Assembly: GCA_021801945.1 (NCBI GenBank)
Contig: JAKABE010000050.1
Location: 1-13,107 of the forward strand
Direction of reading: 5' to 3'
Length of the DNA stretch: 13,107 nt
DNA from: Acidobacteriota bacterium
GTDB lineage: Bacteria > Acidobacteriota > Terriglobia > Terriglobales > Acidobacteriaceae
The position numbers and the translations under genes were made by a program. The notes below the pieces were generated by a model. That model saw only the letters and a program-made list of their open reading frames with translations, searched no databases and was not told where the DNA came from. Below are positions 7,435-13,107 of this stretch, one piece after another (within the stretch, counting starts at the first letter, position 1; every line of letters starts with the position of its first letter).

Positions 7435-7707
7435 CCTCACGCGTCGTTTAGTTCCTTTGCGGCTAGCAGCCAGCCGTGTGAGTTAGTTTTGAAGGGGTCC
7501 AGCTTGAGTCGTGCCGATAAAACCAGCAGAATCATTATAGCTTCAGCCTCCAATGGACACATTTCCGCGCTTTTGGGCCCTCACAATCGACGGCGAGGAT
7601 GGGATGGGCCGGCAACTCCGCATCCTCGTTTTGAGTAAGCGTTTTGTCCGCTTCACTGCCTGCAACCATCAGTAATACTAGAGTGGCCGGAGCCAGCCAC
7701 TCCGCAT
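7435..7707. other. Intergenic stretch between convergent operons, no gene seen
   Basis: This lies between the rightward dehydratase operon and the leftward second permease. Short open frames exist, but none has a ribosome site, a recognisable protein signature or a plausible length. Apart from the two terminal hairpins (7384-7434 and 7681-7702) I see nothing in it. Confidence 0.5.
7681..7702 (-). terminator. Stem-loop at the 3' end of the second permease gene
   Basis: GAGTGGC (7681-7687) and GCCACTC (7696-7702) form a perfect 7-bp stem with an 8-nt loop, just beyond the permease stop codon on the - strand. Read leftward the stem is followed by TAGTATTACTG, which is only weakly T-rich, so termination is plausible but not certain. 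A smaller hairpin CCGCA/TGCGG (7702-7706/7714-7718) spans the stop codon itself. Confidence 0.45.
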
Positions 7708-9009
7708 TCACACTGCGGTGATGGGGCGGGATGCATTGATGCGCAGATAAAGCAGTGCGCCGATGATTGACAACCCCGCCATCACAAGGAACGGCGCGTT
7801 CCAACCGCTAAACCTCACCAGATAGGCCGACAGTGTCAGCGAGATGGCTCCACCAATGTTTCCAAACGTGTTCATCACGGAGGACACGGACCCGGCAAAG
7901 CTCCCGCCGATGTCAAGAGTGACAGCCCAGGAGACTCCTACTGTCAGCTCCAAACCAAAGATCGCCGCGCAGGAAAGCCCTACGCTGACATATGGGTTTG
8001 AGGTCAGGCTTGCCGGCACCATGCATGCGGCGGAGAGCAGAAAGCCTCCCGATCCCATCAGGCGGCGAGCGGTTTTCAGGTCGTCCCATCGCTTGGCCCA
8101 GTGGTCGGATATCCAGCCGCCTAGGATATCGCCGGCTGTTCCTACCAACAGAAGAAGGCTGGAGTAGAAGCTCATCTGCGTCAGATCAAAGCCGCGATGC
8201 GCATTCAAATACTTGGGAAACCAAAGCAGGTAAACGAGGAGATTGTAGGCGTAACAGAAGTACATGCCTGACAGGATCCAAATCTGCGGATTATGCAAAA
8301 TCAGCCGCCATGGTACTGACGCCAACCTTCCCCTCCTGCGCGTCTCCTGCCCCACAGCCACCTCAATTAGATTGCGTTCGCCCTCGTTCACTGACCGGTG
8401 CTCGGCGGGTGTGTCGCGGTAATACCAGAACCAGGCAGAGGCCCAGATCAAACCCAGGCTGGAGCAGCAGAGGAAGGCGGACCGCCAGCCCCAGTGAACA
8501 ATAATAAACACCACCAGAATAGGGGTGATTGCCCCACCCAGCCGTGAGCCCGCATGATTCATACCTTGCGCGAGGCCTCGCTCGGAAGGCAGAATCCAGC
8601 GCGACAGCGAACTGGTTGCAATCGGAAACGCACCTGCCTCAGCAGAACCAAAGAGGAACTGGATCGCGGCCATTGAGGCACCGTTCCAGGCCAGCGCAAT
8701 GGAAGAGGTGAACGTCGACCACAAGGTGACGATTAGGGTCAGCGCCCAGCGCGGCCCGATGCGGTCCCCAAGCCACCCGCCGGGAATCTGAAGCAACGCA
8801 TATCCCCACTGGAAGGCGCTGAGAATCCAGCCCATGGTCACAATCGAAAAGCCAAATTCCTTCTGGATAGAGGGCACCGCGTTGGAGATGCACACGCGGT
8901 CCATGTAAGTGATCATGTAAGCGAGGATGGTAAAACCGAGCACCCTGTAGCGGATGTGGGTGGGTTTGTCGTCCTCGGACGGCAAAACCGGCTGCGCCTC
9001 CGTCGTCAC
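7708..9009 (-). CDS. MFS permease, ACS family, second probable sugar-acid transporter
   Basis: A 433-aa carrier with about 12 hydrophobic segments. The N-terminal half shows the family hallmarks in order: YMDRVCISNAVP in TM1, MGWILSAFQWGYALLQIPGG in TM2 and the motif A loop GDRIGPR between TM2 and TM3. The central cytoplasmic loop (roughly residues 200-235) is charged, and DLTQMSFYSSLLLL follows in the second half. ACS relatives include the hexuronate, glucarate/galactarate and galactonate transporters, so uptake of an aldonate, uronate or aldarate is likely. It is clearly a different subgroup from the permease at 2978-4276. The start is GTG at 9009; a GGCGGA stretch lies about 7 bases upstream. 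It is in the same orientation as the GntR gene, 267 bp downstream of it, and is probably under its control, although no operator was proven. Confidence 0.87.
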   Translation of the reverse strand: MTTEAQPVLPSEDDKPTHIRYRVLGFTILAYMITYMDRVCISNAVPSIQKEFGFSIVTMGWILSAFQWGYALLQIPGGWLGDRIGPRWALTLIVTLWSTFTSSIALAWNGASMAAIQFLFGSAEAGAFPIATSSLSRWILPSERGLAQGMNHAGSRLGGAITPILVVFIIVHWGWRSAFLCCSSLGLIWASAWFWYYRDTPAEHRSVNEGERNLIEVAVGQETRRRGRLASVPWRLILHNPQIWILSGMYFCYAYNLLVYLLWFPKYLNAHRGFDLTQMSFYSSLLLLVGTAGDILGGWISDHWAKRWDDLKTARRLMGSGGFLLSAACMVPASLTSNPYVSVGLSCAAIFGLELTVGVSWAVTLDIGGSFAGSVSSVMNTFGNIGGAISLTLSAYLVRFSGWNAPFLVMAGLSIIGALLYLRINASRPITAV

Positions 9010-9046
9010 TTGCGGTCCGCCTTTCTCAGGCGAACAAAAAGTCTAC

Positions 9047-9084
9047 ACCCGCGGGTTTTCCCAGGAGTTTTCAAATTGGTCAAT
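9047..9084. promoter_or_regulatory. Palindromes upstream of the second permease
   Basis: The 267-bp gap 9010-9276 contains a perfect 10-bp palindrome ACCCGCGGGT at 9047-9056 and a two-fold symmetric ATTG-GT-CAAT at 9075-9084. Both lie 40-75 bases upstream of the permease GTG, where a regulator site is expected. On the - strand the second element includes TTGACC, which resembles a -35 box, but I see no good -10 at the right distance. The remainder of the gap shows nothing recognisable. Confidence 0.35.
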
Positions 9085-9276
9085 GACTGAGAAGATAGAT
9101 TAGTTCCCTCTAAAAGCTCACGGTAAAGTTAGCACAAAGTAGAAGCAGGGCGCCAACGGAATGGCGGCGGGGCGCTCAATTGGACCTTTTCGAAGGTCGG
9201 TTGTGAGGAATCACAGAGCCTGACATTGCCTGGAGAGGATTCGAGCGGTGCGACTCTTCTTGAATTGTGTCGCTCC

Positions 9277-9996
9277 TTACGTCCCCGGCGGAAGGGGCGG
9301 TTCCATTTGGAACGTTGCGAGCCAGCGCGTGGCAAACAGCGTGAGACCCTTGCGGACGGTTGTCGTGAACTCCGGTTCCTTTAAACCCTCCAGGGCATCA
9401 ACCAGCGAATAGTGATCGCGTCCCATCGCCCCTGTAAGTGGCGCACCGCTGTGGAGAACCGCAAATATGAATAGAGGCGCCATCAGCCGGTCCAGTGTCT
9501 CGGCAAGATAGGTGGGTCCCGACAATGCCCAACAGCGCTTGTGGAAGGCATAATCGCGCTCCAAAAAAATCTTGCTATCTCCCGTTTCCCCCGCCTGAAC
9601 CACAAGATCGATCATGGCCCGAAGTTCGCCAATTTCAGCCTTCGTGACCCGCCTACGTGCCCATTGGAGCGCAAGAAGCTCAAGCTCGACACGCAGCGCA
9701 TACAGCTGGCGCACTTCGTCGAGAGAGAACTTGGTCACATAGGTGCCGGTATTGGTCACACGGCGCACAAAACCTTGTCCTTGGAGGGAAATGAGAGCCT
9801 CGCGCACCACGGGAGTGCCCACGTTCATCTGCCGCGCAATCTCGCGTTCCACGATGACATCGCCCGGCTTGAGTTGACCAGAGAAAAAGGCATCCTTGAG
9901 CGCATTCGAAACTCGCTCGCTCAAGGGAAGGGGGGCAATCTCAGCGAAAGTTGGGTGCATGTTTCTGTCGGCGCACATTGCATCAAGTGACCTCAT
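9277..9996 (-). CDS. GntR-family transcriptional regulator, FadR (FCD) subfamily
   Basis: A 239-aa protein from the chosen start. A winged helix-turn-helix spans about residues 27-90 (LSERVSNALKDAFFSGQLKPGD, then EREIARQMNVGTPVVREALISLQGQGFV), followed by an all-helical FCD ligand domain (about 95-225). Such proteins usually repress sugar-acid catabolic genes and release DNA when an intermediate binds, so control of the pathway in this window is the natural inference. In the FCD metal site D148 and H152 (ERDYAFH) and H195 (RDHYSL) are present, but the histidine normally about 22 residues after H195 appears to be missing. The frame is open 132 bases further up, but that extension reads like non-coding sequence. 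ATG 9996 has GGATAGG upstream. A TATAAT string overlaps this ATG; if that is the real -10, translation would start at ATG 9978 or 9960 instead. Confidence 0.9.
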   Translation of the reverse strand: MRSLDAMCADRNMHPTFAEIAPLPLSERVSNALKDAFFSGQLKPGDVIVEREIARQMNVGTPVVREALISLQGQGFVRRVTNTGTYVTKFSLDEVRQLYALRVELELLALQWARRRVTKAEIGELRAMIDLVVQAGETGDSKIFLERDYAFHKRCWALSGPTYLAETLDRLMAPLFIFAVLHSGAPLTGAMGRDHYSLVDALEGLKEPEFTTTVRKGLTLFATRWLATFQMEPPLPPGT

Positions 9997-10209
9997 TATA
10001 TGCCTATCCCGACAAAAGGGGAGATAGAAAGCCCCACCGCAAGCGGCAGAATTGCGCCAGCAAGGCCTTGAGATCGCTGATTGGCCTTGGCCGTTGTGCA
10101 ATGAACATGGGCGGCTGCAAGGCACCATCTGTAATTAGGCTGGGTTTCGAATGATTCACGGCCGTAACTTGCCTGGTAGGCAGGCAGGTAGCAACCAGTG
10201 AAGGAAAGG
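9997..10209. promoter_or_regulatory. Gap upstream of the GntR gene with an inverted repeat
   Basis: These 213 bases separate the end of the ferredoxin-like operon from the regulator. TGCCTG (10170-10175) and CAGGCA (10181-10186) are a perfect 6-bp inverted repeat with a 5-nt spacer, about 24 bases past the upstream stop codon on the - strand. It may be a weak terminator (no T-run follows) or an operator. The regulator promoter was not located with confidence. Confidence 0.35.
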
Positions 10210-10890
10210 CTACACCGAATGACCCATGCGTGCGCTCTCCAGAATCCTCTTGGCGCGTGCGGGGTTGAAAACTCCACACGAGCAAAAGCGCGTCAGTACG
10301 GCCGCGGCCTGCTCCGGAGTGCGGCGGTTTTCCTTCACAAAGCCCACCATCTTCTTCGCAAGTGAATGGCTGACCATGCCGTGCCCGCACATGGTCGAGA
10401 GCATCGCTACCGGCGCCTCCGGAATCCCATCCGTATTCCCTTCGAAGCCCAGCGAATAGCCCACGCTATGCCGCGGGATGCCAGCATAGCGGCAGCAATT
10501 CTTTGCCCCTTCAATGGAAGTCGAGACATTGACGCTGATGCCCAGATCTTCCTCTCTTACCCGTTTGACGAAGCGCTCGGCCGCCTCTTCATTGTCGAAG
10601 ACAGCAGCGCACGTGGCCGGCGAGTTGATGCCGCGAATCACGGCCTGGAAATCGGGTTTGTTGTCACGCTTCCAATGAGCCATTGGGCCAAGATGCTTGG
10701 ACGGCCGAATGGAACCTCCATGGCGGGAATCGCCCATGTTGACCGGCTTGAAGTCCAGCGCCAACGTGAGGAATCGCTGGAGCTTGGGGATCGTATCCGG
10801 ATCTTTCTTCATCCTGGTGGGGATGGCGAAGACGATAAAGTCGTCCTTGAAGCTTTCGGCTTGGCCGAAGCGATGCAGTGTGTTCGTCAT
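10210..10890 (-). CDS. Conserved-looking cysteine-rich protein of unknown function, coupled to a ferredoxin-like gene
   Basis: A 226-aa protein with no signal peptide and no membrane segment, so it is probably cytoplasmic. I do not recognise a named domain. The C-terminal half carries what look like ligand motifs: NCCRYAG (C132, C133), TMCGHGMVSHSL (C168, H170, H175) and RFCSCGVFNPARA (C203, C205), with another cysteine at C94. This spacing resembles a metal or Fe-S cluster site, which is inference. The N-terminal half has RHGGSIRPSKHLGP and a KRDNKPDF loop. The ATG overlaps the stop codon of the ferredoxin-like gene (ATGA, 10887-10890), and GAGGGGG about 10 bases upstream may serve as ribosome site. 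The pair therefore probably acts together, perhaps as subunits of one redox or cluster-bearing complex. The protein could belong to a known DUF I cannot name. Confidence 0.8.
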   Translation of the reverse strand: MTNTLHRFGQAESFKDDFIVFAIPTRMKKDPDTIPKLQRFLTLALDFKPVNMGDSRHGGSIRPSKHLGPMAHWKRDNKPDFQAVIRGINSPATCAAVFDNEEAAERFVKRVREEDLGISVNVSTSIEGAKNCCRYAGIPRHSVGYSLGFEGNTDGIPEAPVAMLSTMCGHGMVSHSLAKKMVGFVKENRRTPEQAAAVLTRFCSCGVFNPARAKRILESARMGHSV

Positions 10891-11771
10891 ACGTGAACTA
10901 CCCCCTCAACTGGCTCGTTGACCTGCTTCCCTGTTGGTTGCGCCTGAGTAGCCTCAGTGCCGACCGGCATCTGAACCAAGCGGCCAAGCCCGATATTTGT
11001 CTTGGCACGCTGCGGATCGTAGCCCAGCCGTCTCAGAATGGGCGCCACAACGGACTCGTCGCCCTTCTCGTCGCAGCGTGTGGCCACGCCCAGCACGACC
11101 ACCGTCTTCAGATCCTTTTCCACTGACCAGACCAGCCGGATCACCTCTTCTGCACGTTCTACCGGGACCTTGATTTCCACGATGGCCGAGAGCACCTTTT
11201 CATCGAGAATGTCTGGGCGCAAGGTGCCGGAAGGGATGTCCGACATCAGGGAGGTGATGGGATTGCACTTCTCGAAACTGACATTAGCCTTGGCCAGTGC
11301 CCAGCACATCTTTTGAATATCGTGGAGGCGGACGCCCACACCGGGACGGCCAAACTCAATGGTGAAGCCCACCTCACCGACCTTGACCCTTCCGGTCACG
11401 TCGTTGGTCTTCACTTCCTCAGTACCGCGACCCTCTACGCCTGTGGACTCGTGCGGAACACTTGGGTCCGAGAAGGCCCGCCGCACCACACGCGGCCATG
11501 AGAGCTCGTCCGGTTCGAATGCCGCCGTCGGGCATACATCCGGCTCGGGATCGAAGCGGATTTTGAGTGCCGCTAAAACTCCGCGGATCGAACGAACCAT
11601 GGTCGGACTCAGGTGTTCCTGGCTGAGCCCGTTGAAGCAGGTATAGCACTCAACGCATTCATTACGGTCGATGGTGGCCCTCTTCATCACCGGGTCGATA
11701 TAGATGGCATTCATCGGGCATACATAGGTGCAGTTTCCACATGCCACGCATTTCTTTGGATTGATCTTCAT
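10887..11771 (-). CDS. Ferredoxin-like 4Fe-4S protein with a long uncharacterised C-terminal region
   Basis: A 294-aa cytoplasmic protein. The N-terminus has a textbook [4Fe-4S] motif CVACGNCTYVCP (C8, C11, C14, C18). A second motif begins CVECYTC (C39, C42, C45), but no proline-linked fourth cysteine is adjacent; the next candidate is C80 (DVCPTAAF), 35 residues later. The second cluster therefore has a large insertion or only three close ligands. Residues 110-265 form a domain I do not recognise, with the strongly motif-like GRGTEEVKTNDVTGR (114-128), EFGRPGVGVR (139-148) and KTNIGLGRL (257-265). The final 30 residues look disordered. GGGGGA lies about 10 bases before the ATG. Its stop overlaps the start of the 226-aa cysteine protein, so the two are translationally coupled. 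An electron-transfer or cluster-carrier role is likely from the ferredoxin motif; the partner and reaction are unknown. The GntR gene and sugar-acid pathway lie just downstream. Confidence 0.87.
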   Translation of the reverse strand: MKINPKKCVACGNCTYVCPMNAIYIDPVMKRATIDRNECVECYTCFNGLSQEHLSPTMVRSIRGVLAALKIRFDPEPDVCPTAAFEPDELSWPRVVRRAFSDPSVPHESTGVEGRGTEEVKTNDVTGRVKVGEVGFTIEFGRPGVGVRLHDIQKMCWALAKANVSFEKCNPITSLMSDIPSGTLRPDILDEKVLSAIVEIKVPVERAEEVIRLVWSVEKDLKTVVVLGVATRCDEKGDESVVAPILRRLGYDPQRAKTNIGLGRLVQMPVGTEATQAQPTGKQVNEPVEGVVHV

Positions 11772-11835
11772 AGTGTCAGAATCCCCCGTATGGGAACGCT
11801 GCTGTTCATCGTTCCGTTGGGCTTGAAAATTGATT

Positions 11836-11868
11836 CTTGCTGCAAGGGCACACCAGACTCCTTGGAGT
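11836..11868. promoter_or_regulatory. Two palindromes upstream of the ferredoxin-like operon
   Basis: CTTGC-T-GCAAG (11836-11846) and ACTCC-TT-GGAGT (11857-11868) are perfect inverted repeats 65-97 bases upstream of the ferredoxin-like start on the - strand. Their centres are about 21 bp (two helical turns) apart, so dimers bound at both could sit on the same DNA face. This suggests regulator sites. I could not find a convincing -35/-10 pair beside them. Confidence 0.4.
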
Positions 11869-13107
11869 AGCAGTGAGAAGAATGCCCCGATTCAAGCAGA
11901 AAAGCTCCACCCGAAGCCTCCTCCGAGCAGGACTCTCTTCGAGTGGTGACCTCCCTGTGACCTGCCGCCGTTTCCAGACCGCCGGTCCACACATGACTCG
12001 CCGCTTATTTGGCTCTTGGGTGCGATGCTTCTAGACCTCGTACTGAAAGCATCCCTTCAGGTGAAACGCCTCTCCTGACCTGCCGCGCCTACTCAACAAC
12101 CGGCTGCGCTGGCGGTCGTCTTCCGATGAATTATAGATGATCGTGCAGATGGTGCATGAGTTTGCCATGCGCGCAACCTGGTATGGATGACCCCCGAATC
12201 CGCGGAGAAACTCTTCCGGAAACAGCTTAGCTGCTCTTGCCATGATTGGGCGAGAGTACCGGCTGAAGCATAGGCGCCACGGATTATATCCAATGAGGCG
12301 GTCCAAAAGGTTGCAAAATAAGAGGATTACTGCCTGAAGCATCGCTAATTTCCTTGCCTGGCTGAGTTGCGGGATGCCACCAACAGGTTCTCTTCCAAGC
12401 AAAAGCCGAGCCGTTACGACACCGCGTCATCCGCTGGTCTTTCGGTGAGCATGGCGGAGTATCGATTCTCATTGCGGTACGCTTCTTCCAGAGTCTCGCA
12501 TTGTAAGATAAGAGCTGCTCACCTCAGCGGGGAGGTCGGCGCGGCCTGCCTGCCGAATGCCCTGCAACATCTCCATCCCGACCGGCCTTTGGCCTTTCAG
12601 AATTGGAAGAGTCGTCGGGGGTGAAGCCGCCTTTGTCCCGCCCGGCACCTGCCATCCAGCGCATGAACCCAATTGACTCCCTACTGCATGCCAGCGCATT
12701 CTTCGTTGCGCTTGTCGTCCTATGGAACCTGCACATGTTAGGGCAAGATGATCTTGCCTGCTTGAATCGGCCCTCCAACGAGTGCTGAAGAAGTAGGCAA
12801 CCTTCTCATGGACCGCAAGCACCCTGTGGACATATGCCTCCTGAGGTTGCTATGGCTGTGGCCTGCCTCAGCATCGCAACGGTCTGCAACTCAATTTCTC
12901 TGTAGCCCGACGATTGTGCGTGTGAGCCTGGATGGAGGGATTCTTCGTTCCACTTGGGACAAGCTTGAGAGATCTTGGGACCAGGGCCGACGCATCTAAA
13001 TTTGGCCGGGGATCAGGTTGGCTATCATCAGGGTTGCTATATGCAACGGCCTAAGAGAGCGATGCGATGGGGATATGGAAAATCCCCTGCGCTACCTGTC
13101 GGAATTG
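11869..13107. other. 1.2-kb stretch without a convincing gene
   Basis: Open frames here are short and overlap one another on both strands. None combines a good start, a ribosome site and a recognisable protein. The most protein-like piece is an interrupted frame on - at 12518-12345, with a stop at 12416-12414. Several ATGs open to the right edge (13041, 13062, 13067, 13075) may mark the 5' end of a further gene, but too little is visible to choose. I see no tRNA, no insertion-sequence end and no CRISPR-like repeat. The region may be regulatory sequence, decayed gene material or both. Confidence 0.5.

Noticed and set aside
9541..9990. 149-aa open frame on + antisense to the regulator
   Set aside because: It covers exactly the HTH and FCD coding region on the other strand and shows no protein motif of its own.
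1355..10001. A shared ATATA-containing operator upstream of several operons (near 1358, 4285 and 9997)
   Set aside because: The strings GATATA and CATATAAT recur in three upstream regions, but the flanks do not align, symmetry is poor and the second permease region lacks it.
9997..10128. 44-residue N-terminal extension of the GntR protein
   Set aside because: The extension (starting MVPCSRPCSL) is unlike any FadR-type N-terminus, and the ATG at 9996 has a ribosome-site-like sequence.
10366..10896. 176-aa open frame on + antisense to the cysteine protein
   Set aside because: The - frame has ATGA coupling to the ferredoxin-like gene and coherent motifs; the + frame has neither.
12031..12402. 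123-aa open frame on -
   Set aside because: Some stretches look protein-like (LFPEEFLRGFGG), but there is no ribosome site, no recognisable domain, and several competing frames overlap it.
12808..12999. 63-aa open frame on +
   Set aside because: Short, no clear ribosome site and no recognisable family; kept only as part of the gene-poor region.

Overview
The window looks like bacterial chromosome from a moderately high-GC heterotroph. The flavour of the proteins (a YjhG-type sugar-acid dehydratase, ACS-family permeases, a methyltransferase of a kind I associate with soil Acidobacteriota) suggests Acidobacteriota. That assignment is an inference from protein style, not a marker-gene result.

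Layout from left to right. (1) A complete tRNA-Thr(CGT) with a good promoter (about 211-326). (2) A class I SAM-dependent methyltransferase on + (540-1325). (3) A sugar-acid catabolic block: 2,5-dioxovalerate (alpha-ketoglutarate semialdehyde) dehydrogenase on + (1380-2981), tail-to-tail with an ACS-family MFS permease on - (2978-4276), then a divergent two-gene operon on + with a YjhG/YagF-type D-xylonate dehydratase (4603-6537) and a FAH-fold 2-keto-3-deoxy-pentonate dehydratase (6534-7373). (4) A second ACS-family permease on - (7708-9009) and a GntR/FadR-type regulator on - (9277-9996). (5) A translationally coupled pair on -: a 294-aa ferredoxin-like protein with a long uncharacterised C-terminal region (10887-11771) and a 226-aa cysteine-containing protein (10210-10890). 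(6) About 1.3 kb (11772-13107) with no convincing gene.

Together the three enzymes make the lower, non-phosphorylative (Weimberg-type) route: pentonate to 2-keto-3-deoxypentonate to alpha-ketoglutarate semialdehyde to alpha-ketoglutarate. Neither a pentose dehydrogenase nor a lactonase is present. Either the cell imports the aldonic acid itself, which fits two anion-type permeases, or the first oxidation steps are encoded elsewhere. The GntR protein is the obvious candidate regulator.

The least explained element is the ferredoxin-like/cysteine-protein pair. I do not recognise a defined function for either partner, but both show conserved-looking cysteine motifs and they are tightly coupled. 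Other points worth checking are the missing standard start codon at the natural N-terminus of the xylonate dehydratase, several perfect inverted repeats in the control regions, and an incomplete metal site in the regulator.
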